From SIG452 sp045541975 (lineage in GTDB: Bacteria > Bacillota > Clostridia > UMGS1840), in assembly GCA_045541975.1 (NCBI GenBank), contig JAZQKB010000022.1, positions 31,665-95,664 on the forward strand: DNA of 64,000 nucleotides, given 5' to 3'. Each line of letters begins with the position of its first letter. Position 1 is the first letter of the stretch. The notes under the pieces were generated by a model. The model was not told where the DNA came from, ran no database searches, and saw only the letters and a list, made by a program, of their open reading frames with translations. This document shows positions 44,558 to 51,627 of the stretch, piece after piece. The translations under genes were made by a program, and so were the position numbers.

Positions 44558-45948
44558 AGATTTTTAATACCTTAACCATGCAAAAAGAGGATTTTAAGCC
44601 TTTAGAAGAAAATAAAGTAAAAATTTATGCTTGCGGTCCTACCGTGTATAACTATTTTCATTTGGGAAATGCCCGTCCCTTTATCATTTTTGACACCTTA
44701 AGAAGATATTTTGAATATCGTGGCTACGAAGTAAAATTCGTACAGAACTTTACCGATATTGACGACAAAATGATTAAGCGTGCCAACGAAGAAGGTATCA
44801 CCGTAAGAGAGCTGGCAGACCGTTTTATCAAAGAATATTACACAGATGCCCAAGGCCTCGGCGTTAAGGAAGCAGATGTGCATCCCAGAGCAACCGATGT
44901 TATTCCGCAGATTATCAAAATGTGTGAAACTTTGATTGAAAAAGGCTATGCCTACGAGAAAAACGGCGATGTTTATTTTGAAACCAAAAAGTTTAAACCC
45001 TACGGCAAGCTGTCTCATCAACCGTTGGAAGATTTAGAAGCAGGGGCCAGAATCAACGTGAACGAAGATAAAAAAGACCCTATGGACTTTGCCATCTGGA
45101 AGGCAAAAAAAGAAGGAGAACCCTCCTGGACTTCTCCCTGGGGCGAAGGCCGTCCCGGTTGGCATATCGAATGTAGCGCCATGGTAAATGAATATCTGGG
45201 AAAAACCATTGATATTCACTGTGGCGGTAAGGATTTATCCTTCCCGCACCATGAAAATGAAATTGCGCAAAGCGAAGCGGCAAACGGCGTTCCTTTTGCC
45301 AACTACTGGATGCATAATGGCTACATCAACATTGATAACAGAAAAATGTCTAAATCCTTGGGCAATTTTTTCACCGTGCGTGATTTAGCAGAAAAATTCC
45401 CTTATGATGTACTCCGCTTCTTTATGCTTTCTGCTCATTACAGAAGTCCCATCAACTTCTCCGATGAATTGTTGGAGCAGGCAAAAACCGGTTTAGGAAG
45501 AATTTTGACCTGTATGAACAATCTGGAGTTCTTGTCTGATAAAGTGGCAGATACTCCGGTAAGCGGGGAAGAACAGGCAAGCTTAGATGCCTTCCGTGAT
45601 AAATTCATCGCCGCAATGGATGACGATTTAAACACCGCAGAAGCCATCGGTATCATTTTTGAACTGGTAAGAGAAATTAATACTAAAACCAAAGAACATG
45701 CAACCCGTGGTTATGTGGATGCGGCCAAAGCACTTCTTTTAGAATTAACCGGAGTGTTAAACATTGCAAGAGCAGAGGAATCATCTGATGTGGATGTGGC
45801 ACTGATTGAGGAAAAAATTGCAGAACGCACCGCCGCTAAAAAGGAAAAGAATTTTCAGCGTGCAGACGAAATCCGTGCAGAGCTTCTTTCGATGGGAATT
45901 GTGATTGAAGATACCCGCGAAGGGGTAAAATGGCATAAAGCTGATTAG
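44554..45948 (+). CDS. cysS: Cysteinyl-tRNA synthetase
   Basis: A 464-residue class I synthetase. ACGPTVYNYFHLGNARP near 26 holds the zinc cysteine and HxGH-type site, GWHIECSAM near 207, the zinc ligands in HCGGKDLSFPHHENE and the KMSKS loop NRKMSKSLGNF near 266. The start overlaps the upstream CysE domain's stop (AATGA), linking cysteine synthesis and charging in one transcript. Confidence 0.97.
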   Translation: MKIFNTLTMQKEDFKPLEENKVKIYACGPTVYNYFHLGNARPFIIFDTLRRYFEYRGYEVKFVQNFTDIDDKMIKRANEEGITVRELADRFIKEYYTDAQGLGVKEADVHPRATDVIPQIIKMCETLIEKGYAYEKNGDVYFETKKFKPYGKLSHQPLEDLEAGARINVNEDKKDPMDFAIWKAKKEGEPSWTSPWGEGRPGWHIECSAMVNEYLGKTIDIHCGGKDLSFPHHENEIAQSEAANGVPFANYWMHNGYINIDNRKMSKSLGNFFTVRDLAEKFPYDVLRFFMLSAHYRSPINFSDELLEQAKTGLGRILTCMNNLEFLSDKVADTPVSGEEQASLDAFRDKFIAAMDDDLNTAEAIGIIFELVREINTKTKEHATRGYVDAAKALLLELTGVLNIARAEESSDVDVALIEEKIAERTAAKKEKNFQRADEIRAELLSMGIVIEDTREGVKWHKAD

Positions 45949-45994
45949 TTTTCTTTTGATTTTTCCAAAAAATGAAAGAATTTCCTAAAAACAC

Positions 45995-46023
45995 TTGAAA
46001 ATAAAAAGAGAATAGTGTATAAT
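45995..46023 (+). promoter_or_regulatory. SigA promoter of yajC operon
   Basis: TTGAAA at 45995-46000, 17-base spacer, TATAAT at 46018-46023. Confidence 0.88.
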
Positions 46024-46068
46024 AATATGCGAAAATCAAAACGAATACTTGAAAGTAGGTGAACCCAA

Positions 46069-46368
46069 ATGAATCCTGAAGTAATGGCAACTCTCGGTTC
46101 TTTCCTGCCGCTGATTCTGATGCTGGTATTCTTCTATCTGTTAATCATGCTGCCTGAAAAGAAAAGAAAGAAAAAATTCAATGAAATGCTCGCCGCTATG
46201 GAAAAAGGTGATGAAGTGATCACCATCGGCGGTATTGAAGGTAAAATTATTCAGTTAAAAGATACCACCGTTGTGTTAGAAACCGGCAAAAGTGATGCAG
46301 ACGGTAAAACTACTATTTGCCTGCATAAATGGGCAATCAAAGAAGTTAAACAGAAAGAAAAAGCATAG
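46069..46368 (+). CDS. yajC: Preprotein translocase subunit YajC
   Basis: A 99-residue protein with one N-terminal membrane helix (about 10-28), the basic PEKKRKKKFNEMLAAMEKGDEVITIGG motif and a small beta-rich C-terminus. It accompanies the Sec translocon. It is followed by a TIGR04086 protein and the SCIFF precursor, the usual Clostridia order. Confidence 0.95.
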   Translation: MNPEVMATLGSFLPLILMLVFFYLLIMLPEKKRKKKFNEMLAAMEKGDEVITIGGIEGKIIQLKDTTVVLETGKSDADGKTTICLHKWAIKEVKQKEKA

Positions 46369-46422
46369 TTTCTTGTGTTCACTCATATGATGTGGTAACA
46401 AAATCATAAGGAGTGACGAGAA

Positions 46423-46812
46423 ATGAACGGTTCCGAAAGAGAAGGTGTTTTTTCCGTGAGTGAACGGGTGATTGGCGCAGCTATCAAAGGTTGGCTGTTT
46501 TTAGTCCTGGCAGTAGCGTTTTGTGCGCTAATCTTTCATATCTTTTCTCTACCTACCGGCTGGATGCCCTGGGTAGTCGGAATCCTTACATACTTAGCAG
46601 CCTTTTTTACCGGTTGCAACAGTGCCAAACAGGCGCAAAAGCAGGGGATTGTGAAAGGCTTTTGGGCAGGAGTGCTCTTTGTGTTAGTCTATTTGCTTGT
46701 GCAGATACTCACCAAAAGTCCTCTTCGCCTTCTAAACAGTTTGATTCTTTTGATTTTGTCTATGATTGGCGGAATCTTCGGAATTAATAAGAAAACAAAA
46801 CGCAGAAGATAA
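46423..46812 (+). CDS. TIGR04086 family membrane protein
   Basis: A 129-residue protein with four membrane helices, a FFTGCNSAKQAQKQGIVKGFWAG loop-helix and a basic KKTKRRR end. Size, topology and position between yajC and the SCIFF gene fit the TIGR04086 family. Function unknown. Confidence 0.8.
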   Translation: MNGSEREGVFSVSERVIGAAIKGWLFLVLAVAFCALIFHIFSLPTGWMPWVVGILTYLAAFFTGCNSAKQAQKQGIVKGFWAGVLFVLVYLLVQILTKSPLRLLNSLILLILSMIGGIFGINKKTKRRR

Positions 46813-46829
46813 GAAAGGAATTAACCATT

Positions 46830-46970
46830 ATGAAACAGATTAAAACCTTAACCACCAAAAATCTGGCTGAAAACTTAGCAAAAAAAGGTTGTGGCGAATG
46901 CCAGACTTCTTGCCAGTCTGCTTGCAAAACTTCTTGCACCGTTGCAAATCAGAAGTGCGAACAGAAATAA
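46830..46970 (+). CDS. scfA: SCIFF ranthipeptide precursor (six cysteines in forty-five)
   Basis: A 46-residue peptide with leader KQIKTLTTKNLAENLAKK and core GCGECQTSCQSACKTSC then a last cysteine at 43: six cysteines in all. This is the near-invariant SCIFF sequence of Clostridia, whose cysteines are crosslinked to threonines by a radical SAM/SPASM maturase. AAGGAA precedes the ATG, 17 bases after the TIGR04086 gene. The maturase gene scfB normally follows but is absent: a terminator and a 5-formyl-THF cyclo-ligase gene come next. Confidence 0.93.
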   Translation: MKQIKTLTTKNLAENLAKKGCGECQTSCQSACKTSCTVANQKCEQK

Positions 46971-46983
46971 GTTTGTTTGAATG

Positions 46984-47012
46984 AAAAAAGACGGGTTTTC
47001 CCGTCTTTTTTT
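46984..47012 (+). terminator. Intrinsic terminator after scfA
   Basis: AAAAAAGACGGG pairs with CCCGTCTTTTTT around loop TTTT, followed by a T-run. It ends 17 bases before the next ATG. Confidence 0.9.
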
Positions 47013-47028
47013 GTAGGAAGTGGTGCCT

Positions 47029-47076
47029 ATGACAAAAGAAATGACAAAAGAAATGGCAAAAGAAATGACAAAAGAA
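47029..47076 (+). repeat. Four 12-bp tandem repeats at the gene start
   Basis: ATGACAAAAGAA repeats at 47029, 47041, 47053 (one substitution) and 47065. Each unit begins with an in-frame ATG. Confidence 0.95.
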
Positions 47077-47610
47077 GAACTGCGAAAGAATTTACGAGAA
47101 CAGCGAAATGCTCTTTTGGATAAAACGAAAAAATCTCAGTTAATTATGAAAAACATCATATCTTCTCCCGTTTTTCAAAAATCATCAGTTGTGATGCTTT
47201 ACCGAAGTGCAAAAGGAGAAGTACAAACCGATGAGCTTTGGCAGATTTGTAAAGAACAGGGGAAAACCTGCGTGTTTCCTAAATGCGTTTCCAAAACGGA
47301 AATGATTGCCGTGTTAGCAGAAAACGAAGGAGATTTTTCTGCTTCCAAATTCGGCATTTTGGAGCCGAACTCCGACGAGGTATTCCCAAAAGAACAAATT
47401 GATCTGATCATTGTGCCGGCAATTGCTTTTGATCAACAAAATTACCGTATGGGATACGGTGGCGGTTACTATGACCGTTATCTTGCCGATTATAACGGAG
47501 ATACCGTTGGATTGTGTTTTACCCAATTGCTGGTGGAGTCTGTTCTGCCAAATGAATGGGATATTCCGGTCTCTTTGGTGGTTACGGAACAAGGCTTTTC
47601 GGCAAAATAA
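47029..47610 (+). CDS. 5-formyltetrahydrofolate cyclo-ligase family protein
   Basis: A 193-residue protein. KKSQLIMKNIISSPVF near 35, the MLYRSAKGEVQTDE region, and the nucleotide-binding YRMGYGGGYYDRYL near 144 are the family signature. It converts 5-formyl-THF to methenyl-THF. The N-terminus carries an expanded MTKE repeat with four in-frame ATGs; AGGAAG supports the first. It starts 17 bases after a terminator, with no clear separate promoter. Confidence 0.92.
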   Translation: MTKEMTKEMAKEMTKEELRKNLREQRNALLDKTKKSQLIMKNIISSPVFQKSSVVMLYRSAKGEVQTDELWQICKEQGKTCVFPKCVSKTEMIAVLAENEGDFSASKFGILEPNSDEVFPKEQIDLIIVPAIAFDQQNYRMGYGGGYYDRYLADYNGDTVGLCFTQLLVESVLPNEWDIPVSLVVTEQGFSAK

Positions 47611-47640
47611 AAAACAAAACAACAAAAAAATCAAAAAGTA

Positions 47641-47669
47641 TTGAATTTTTTACTTCGTTCTTGTATAAT
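47641..47669 (+). promoter_or_regulatory. SigA promoter of the phosphoribosyltransferase gene
   Basis: TTGAAT at 47641-47646, 17-base spacer, TATAAT at 47664-47669. Confidence 0.85.
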
Positions 47670-47690
47670 AAAAGAAAGGAGTTGATATCC

Positions 47691-48251
47691 ATGGACAAAG
47701 CTTATGAAATGACGATTGCAGGGGTAAAACGGCAGTTGCCTCTGTGTCCTATTGGCGAAAATTTATATATTGGTGCATTTATTATGTTTGGTGATGTGGA
47801 ATTGACCGAAAAGTGTGCCGAAGCCTTGTTAAAAAAAGCACCCGAACATGATGTGTTGGTCACTGCGGAAGCAAAAGGCATCCCGCTGATTTGTGAAATG
47901 GCACGTCAGGAGGGGGTAAATCATTATGTGGTTGCCAGAAAAGGCCCCAAGCTTTATATGAAGAATCTGATTTCTACCGATGTGGATTCCATCACCACTG
48001 CAAAAACTCAGACCTTATGTATTGGCGAGCGGGAAACCGAAATGCTTCGTGGCAAACGGGTGTTGATTGTGGATGATGTAATCAGCACCGGCGAATCTCT
48101 CAGAGCATTGGAAAAACTGGTGAATTTAGCAGGCGGAAACATCGTTGGAAAAATGGCGGTGTTGGCAGAAGGAGACGCCATTGGAAAAGATGGCTTTATT
48201 TACTTAGAACCTCTTCCGCTCTTTGACGGAGAAGGAAACCCCATCAAATAA
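47691..48251 (+). CDS. Adenine/xanthine-type phosphoribosyltransferase
   Basis: A 186-residue type I PRTase. The PRPP-binding loop is VLIVDDVISTGESLRAL near 124, and the flexible part ARKGPKLYM near 82 resembles the adenine/xanthine group. It probably salvages a purine base, but which is not decided. AAAGGAG precedes the ATG at 47691; the longer frame begins within the upstream gene and lacks support. Confidence 0.85.
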   Translation: MDKAYEMTIAGVKRQLPLCPIGENLYIGAFIMFGDVELTEKCAEALLKKAPEHDVLVTAEAKGIPLICEMARQEGVNHYVVARKGPKLYMKNLISTDVDSITTAKTQTLCIGERETEMLRGKRVLIVDDVISTGESLRALEKLVNLAGGNIVGKMAVLAEGDAIGKDGFIYLEPLPLFDGEGNPIK

Positions 48252-48256
48252 AAAAG

Positions 48257-48285
48257 AAAACTGTTGCGAAAGCAACAGTTTTTTT
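48257..48285. terminator. Terminator between phosphoribosyltransferase and YqzL genes
   Basis: An 11-bp stem, 48257-48267 with 48272-48282, GAAA tetraloop and T-run. It overlaps the stop of the convergent small gene and can serve both strands. Confidence 0.88.
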
Positions 48286-48403
48286 ATGCCTTGTTTTCCC
48301 GTTCCTGCTCTGATTCTTCCTCTTTTAACAGAAGATAAGCATCAATCCTGCCGGTTTTTAAAAATAATTCCCAGAAAAAATTTTCGTTATTTTCATTTGT
48401 CAT
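48284..48403 (-). CDS. yqzL: YqzL-like small protein
   Basis: A 39-residue protein: MTNENNENFFWELFLKTGRI then DAYLLLKEEE. The FWxLFxxTGxIxAYLLxKE pattern is that of the YqzL family. AAGGAG lies 9 bases before the ATG. Function unknown; it is too short for standard gene callers. Confidence 0.8.
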   Translation of the reverse strand: MTNENNENFFWELFLKTGRIDAYLLLKEEESEQERENKA

Positions 48404-48511
48404 ATCTTCCGTCTCCTTTTTTGATTGTTGCTAATATTCTTTCCTTGCTTCATTCTTTTTATAACAAATCTTAGTATTTGGCATATCTTGTAAGTGAAAG
48501 GGGGCGAAACC

Positions 48512-48571
48512 ATGAAAGGCGACAGCTCATTATTGTTCTTCATTTTAGTTTTCTTATTATTATTCTATTAA
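48512..48571 (+). CDS. 19-residue hydrophobic peptide
   Basis: MKGDSS followed by LLFFILVFLLLFY: a tiny single membrane span. AAAGGGGGC 7 bases before the ATG supports translation. It resembles tiny hydrophobic proteins often found with spore-associated genes in Clostridia. No specific family claimed. Confidence 0.55.
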   Translation: MKGDSSLLFFILVFLLLFY

Positions 48572-48574
48572 AAA

Positions 48575-48603
48575 CATATTTGAAAAGGGTTGCGACATAT
48601 ACT
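48575..48603 (+). promoter_or_regulatory. SigE-like promoter of the small-protein cluster
   Basis: CATATT at 48575-48580, 15-base spacer, CATATACT at 48596-48603. A SigA-like TTGAAA-17-TGTAAT (48580-48608) overlaps it, so the assignment is open. Confidence 0.45.
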
Positions 48604-48636
48604 GTAATGAAGAAAGTTTGTGTCGCTCCCTTTTTT
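48583..48636 (+). terminator. Hairpin with T6 tail before the small-protein cluster
   Basis: AAAAGGG and GCGACA arms (48583-48597) pair with TGTCGC and CCCTTTT (48621-48634) around a 23-base loop and a mismatch, followed by T. It could end the 19-residue peptide transcript. It also overlaps the promoter candidate. Confidence 0.5.
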
Positions 48637-48655
48637 ATAAAAAGGAGGAACCGCT

Positions 48656-48895
48656 ATGGCAGGATGGGAAGATTTATTCAAAGGGATGGATCCGGGAAAG
48701 GTAAAGTCGGCAATGGCACGAGCAAAGGCGCTATCGGAAAATCCAACGGTCCAACAGGCATTTGCCCGTATGGACCAGAAGGAGATTTTGGATGCCATCC
48801 GTTCACTTTCTTCGGAGGATAAAAACCGTTTATTAAAAACGCTGTTTCAATCCAAAAACCGGGATTTTCTGAAAGTGATTGAACAGATGAAATAA
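48656..48895 (+). CDS. Uncharacterised 79-residue helical protein
   Basis: A charged all-helical protein (GWEDLFKGMDPGKVKSAMARAKAL, then MDQKEILDAIRSLSSEDKNRLLKTLF). Ribosome-binding site AAAGGAGG. First of three co-directional genes of unknown function with 18-28 base gaps. Not recognised. The helical repeats suggest a small structural or assembly protein. Confidence 0.7.
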   Translation: MAGWEDLFKGMDPGKVKSAMARAKALSENPTVQQAFARMDQKEILDAIRSLSSEDKNRLLKTLFQSKNRDFLKVIEQMK

Positions 48896-48913
48896 AAGGA
48901 GTTTTTTAAAACT

Positions 48914-49264
48914 ATGGCAGATATTGATAAAAATATGATTATGGGAATGCTACAGAATTTATTGGGAGATAGCGAGCAAAAAGCCACAGAAACATCTGAC
49001 TCCAATTCGAGAGAGCAATCGGTTTCTTTGCCGGTAACACCCGCCGCAAAGGACACTGACGATTTCTTAAACACTGCCGCTATGATGAGCCGTTTTACCG
49101 ATATTATGGGAAAATTTCAAACTGCAGGAAACTCGAAAGAAGCAGCACTGCTATCTGCATTGCGACCGTATCTTCGCTCTTCCCGCCAACCCAAGGTAGA
49201 CACTATGTTACGGGCGTTGCAAGCTTTTCGTGTGTTTTCGGAAATGAAAAAAGGAAATTCTTAA
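48914..49264 (+). CDS. Uncharacterised 116-residue protein
   Basis: Starts with an acidic helix (DKNMIMGMLQNLLGD), a serine-rich linker (about 24-45), and a C-terminal helical domain with AALLSALRPYLRSSRQPKVDTML, a pattern seen in hypothetical proteins of spore-forming Clostridia. AAAGGAG precedes it. Function unknown. Confidence 0.7.
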   Translation: MADIDKNMIMGMLQNLLGDSEQKATETSDSNSREQSVSLPVTPAAKDTDDFLNTAAMMSRFTDIMGKFQTAGNSKEAALLSALRPYLRSSRQPKVDTMLRALQAFRVFSEMKKGNS

Positions 49265-49292
49265 ATGATACATAGGGATAGGAGTGAAGAGG

Positions 49293-49553
49293 ATGTATCA
49301 GTCAATCCCCAAACGGGTGTATACCCAAAAAGAAAGTGCGATGCCAAAGTTTCCAACCTCACAACCGTTTTCCAATGACAAACAGGAACATTATGCCGTT
49401 TCCAAAATACCAAAAATACCAAAAATACCGAAAATATCGAAAAATCTACAAACGGATGATCTTCTTTTAATCGGATTATTAATCCTATTGCTTTCTGAAG
49501 AGGGAGACAATGAGCTTCTGATATTGGTCGTTGCGTTTTTATTATTTTTTTAA
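49293..49553 (+). CDS. Uncharacterised protein with hydrophobic C-terminal hairpin
   Basis: An 86-residue protein: basic, proline-containing N-terminus, a KIPKIPKIPKISK repeat (from four 9-bp DNA repeats), then DDLLLIGLLILLLSEEGDNE and a second hydrophobic stretch to the end. Such acidic-hydrophobic tails recur in small Clostridia proteins linked to spores. AGGAG at 49280-49284 selects ATG 49293 over an upstream GTG. Function unknown. Confidence 0.65.
   Translation: MYQSIPKRVYTQKESAMPKFPTSQPFSNDKQEHYAVSKIPKIPKIPKISKNLQTDDLLLIGLLILLLSEEGDNELLILVVAFLLFF
49404..49439 (+). repeat. Four 9-bp in-frame tandem repeats
   Basis: AAAATACCA, AAAATACCA, AAAATACCG and AAAATATCG encode the repeated K-I-P tripeptide (last unit K-I-S). 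Confidence 0.9.
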
Positions 49554-49582
49554 AAAATTTTAATTTTTATTTTTTAATAACG

Positions 49583-49613
49583 GGTATATTTTATTTCAAA
49601 AAAGTCCATAGTA
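49583..49613 (+). promoter_or_regulatory. SigF/SigG-type promoter before the DUF1540 gene
   Basis: GGTATA at 49583-49588, an 18-base spacer and CATAGTA at 49607-49613 resemble forespore promoters (GNATA, CATNNTA). Inferred from pattern only. Confidence 0.5.
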
Positions 49614-49668
49614 ACAGTGAAAAGAAAATCTTTTCAGTACCAAATCAAAAACAAGGAGGCTTTTTTGT

Positions 49669-49830
49669 ATGAATCAGGCAAACCATTGCATCAAATGTAC
49701 CGTACAGCAGTGTAAACACCATTGCAATTCAGAAAACTACTGTTCCTTAGACTGTGTAACCATCGGTACCCATGAATTAAATCCTGCTATGGATCAGTGT
49801 ACTGACTGTAAGTCTTTCGCAAAGAAATAA
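49669..49830 (+). CDS. DUF1540 cysteine-rich small protein
   Basis: A 53-residue protein with eight cysteines in DUF1540 arrangement: CIKCTVQQCKHHC, then NYCSLDCVTIGTHE and CTDCKSF. AAGGAGG precedes the ATG by 9 bases. Some members are abundant in Clostridium difficile spores. The forespore-type promoter upstream fits. Metal binding is likely. Confidence 0.85.
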   Translation: MNQANHCIKCTVQQCKHHCNSENYCSLDCVTIGTHELNPAMDQCTDCKSFAKK

Positions 49831-49930
49831 CAGTCCGAACAAAAAACTAAAAAACACCATTCATACTTTTTTCATCCTTTTTTTACTACCGCATTTTGTC
49901 TAATTCCCTTGGCAAAATGTAAATTCCCCG

Positions 49931-49965
49931 AAAAAGAACAGTTTTTATAAAACTGTTCTTTTTTG
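49931..49965 (+). terminator. Intrinsic terminator after the DUF1540 gene
   Basis: A 15-bp perfect stem, 49931-49945 with 49949-49963, loop TAT, T-rich tail. AT-rich but long. Confidence 0.88.
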
Positions 49966-49994
49966 TTATTTTGGTTACAAATCTGATAAAATGC

Positions 49995-50023
49995 TATACA
50001 AATAAAAGAATCTGTGATATACT
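49995..50023 (+). promoter_or_regulatory. SigA-type promoter of the exonuclease gene
   Basis: TATACA at 49995-50000, 17-base spacer, TATACT at 50018-50023 with an extended -10 TG. Confidence 0.5.
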
Positions 50024-50050
50024 GACTCTATCATAAAGGAGGATCACACT

Positions 50051-50806
50051 ATGAAACTCATTTCCTGGAATGTAAACGGTCTTCGTGCTTGCTTAACCAA
50101 AGGTTTCTTAGATTTTTTCCGTGAAGTGGATGCAGATATTTTTTGTATTCAGGAAACCAAAATGCAAGAAGGTCAGGCGGAGCTTTCTTTAGATGGCTAT
50201 CATCAGTATTGGCATAGCGCCCAGAAAAAAGGCTATAGCGGAACTGCAGTGTTTACCAAAGAAAAACCGCTAAGTGTTACCTACGGAATCGGAGATAAGC
50301 ATAATGATGAAGGCAGGGTAATCACTTTGGAGTTTCCCGAGTTTTACTTGGTCAATTGTTATACGCCAAATGCCCAGCAGGAATTAAAGCGGTTAAGTTA
50401 CCGTATGGAGTTTGAAGACGATTTCAGAGCCTACTTACAAAACCTTCCCAAACCTGTGATTTTATGCGGTGACTTAAATGTTGCTCACGAAGAAATTGAT
50501 TTGAAAAATCCAAAAACCAACCGTCAAAATGCAGGCTTCTCCGATGAAGAACGTGGCAAAATGACAGAGTTGCTATCTGCCGGATTCTCCGATACCTTCC
50601 GTACGCTTTATCCCACCAAATCCGATGCCTACACCTGGTGGTCTTACCGTTTTTCTGCAAGAGCAAAAAATGTGGGATGGCGGATTGACTATTTTATTGT
50701 ATCCTCTTCTGTGATGGATAGCGTTTCAAACAGTGTGATTTACTCAGATGTCCTGGGAAGTGATCATTGCCCGATTGGGGTAACCATAAATTTACAAGAA
50801 AAATAA
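50051..50806 (+). CDS. xth: Exodeoxyribonuclease III
   Basis: A 251-residue EEP-fold nuclease: LISWNVNGLRA at the start, CIQETKMQEG near 33, the GDLNVAHEEIDL active site near 140 and GSDHCPIGV at the end. It cuts at abasic sites in base-excision repair. AAAGGAGG precedes it. Confidence 0.96.
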   Translation: MKLISWNVNGLRACLTKGFLDFFREVDADIFCIQETKMQEGQAELSLDGYHQYWHSAQKKGYSGTAVFTKEKPLSVTYGIGDKHNDEGRVITLEFPEFYLVNCYTPNAQQELKRLSYRMEFEDDFRAYLQNLPKPVILCGDLNVAHEEIDLKNPKTNRQNAGFSDEERGKMTELLSAGFSDTFRTLYPTKSDAYTWWSYRFSARAKNVGWRIDYFIVSSSVMDSVSNSVIYSDVLGSDHCPIGVTINLQEK

Positions 50807-50824
50807 AAAAAATAGAAAAAACTA

Positions 50825-50853
50825 TTGAAATTTCAAAAAAAATGTAGTAAGAT
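50825..50853 (+). promoter_or_regulatory. SigA promoter of the ferredoxin gene
   Basis: TTGAAA at 50825-50830, 17-base spacer, TAAGAT at 50848-50853. Confidence 0.7.
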
Positions 50854-50883
50854 ATAAGCATACTTTTAAGGAGGTGTTTTCCA

Positions 50884-51054
50884 ATGGCTTTTAAAATTAC
50901 TGATGAATGCATCAGCTGTGGTGCATGTGAAGCTGAATGCCCGGTAAGCTGTATTACCGCAGGTGACAGCAAATATGAAATTGATGCAGATGCTTGTATC
51001 GATTGCGGTACTTGCGCAGGCGTATGCCCCGTAGGTGCTCCCGTTGAAGGTTAA
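50884..51054 (+). CDS. 2[4Fe-4S] ferredoxin
   Basis: A 56-residue protein with two CxxCxxCxxxC motifs, CISCGACEAEC near 9 and CIDCGTCAGVC near 38, each followed by proline. This is the classic clostridial ferredoxin, a general low-potential electron carrier. AAGGAGG 9 bases upstream. Its own promoter and terminator make it monocistronic. Confidence 0.95.
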   Translation: MAFKITDECISCGACEAECPVSCITAGDSKYEIDADACIDCGTCAGVCPVGAPVEG

Positions 51055-51064
51055 TCCGAAACAT

Positions 51065-51098
51065 AAAAAACCGTAAGAGTTTTCTCTTACGGTTTTTT
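51065..51098 (+). terminator. Intrinsic terminator after ferredoxin
   Basis: A 15-bp perfect stem, 51065-51079 with 51084-51098, loop TTTT. Confidence 0.9.
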
Positions 51099-51126
51099 AT
51101 TGTGTATACAACAAGGTTCCGGGGCC

Positions 51127-51169
51127 CCCGACCCAATAACGCAATCTTTGATTGCGTTATTGGGTCGGG
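51127..51169. repeat. 20-bp perfect hairpin of unusual base composition
   Basis: Bases 51127-51146 are perfectly complementary to 51150-51169 around TTT. A GGGGCCCC palindrome (51121-51128) abuts it. It lies after the ferredoxin terminator and before the acetyltransferase stop, on neither transcript end as a normal terminator (no T-run). Confidence 0.85.
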
Positions 51170-51183
51170 TTCTTATTTTATCC

Positions 51184-51627
51184 TTACTTTTCCAAAGTCA
51201 TTTGCTGGTAGGGGAGCATATCAAATCCCAAATGGCGATACAGCTTTTTTGCCCCTTCGTTTTCTTCGGTCACTTCCAGACGGAACCGTTTGGTATTTTT
51301 TTGATATTTTTTGATAATCCATTCTAAAGTCTGTTTTCCAAGGCCTTGGTTACGGTATTCTTCTTTTACATATAATTCTTCAATCCATACCACCATACCC
51401 CCTACTTCATTGGAGTAGGTAAAGGAAAGAAGCACATAGCCTAAAATATGATCGCCTTCTGTCATCACGAGTCCCCGAAGGTAAGGAGACCCTTTTTGAG
51501 TTAGCTGAAAGGTGGTTTTCATATCATTTTCTTTGATTTCGTGGCAAACGGCAGGAGAAGAGAAAAAATCACGGCACATGGCATAAAACTCGGTTTCGTG
51601 ATTGGGAGCAAAATCTAACAGTATCAT
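51184..51627 (-). CDS. GNAT family N-acetyltransferase
   Basis: A 147-residue GNAT protein: ILGYVLLSFTYSNEVGGMVVWIEELYV near 61, the acetyl-CoA loop YRNQGLGKQTLEWI near 95, and LYRHLGFDML at the end. Substrate unknown. Overlaps the upstream SDR gene by 4 bases. Confidence 0.9.
   Translation of the reverse strand: MILLDFAPNHETEFYAMCRDFFSSPAVCHEIKENDMKTTFQLTQKGSPYLRGLVMTEGDHILGYVLLSFTYSNEVGGMVVWIEELYVKEEYRNQGLGKQTLEWIIKKYQKNTKRFRLEVTEENEGAKKLYRHLGFDMLPYQQMTLEK

Noticed and set aside
48478..48822. A 114-codon frame across the small-gene region
   Set aside because: It overlaps the supported 19-residue and 79-residue genes in another frame, crosses a hairpin and has no ribosome-binding site of its own.
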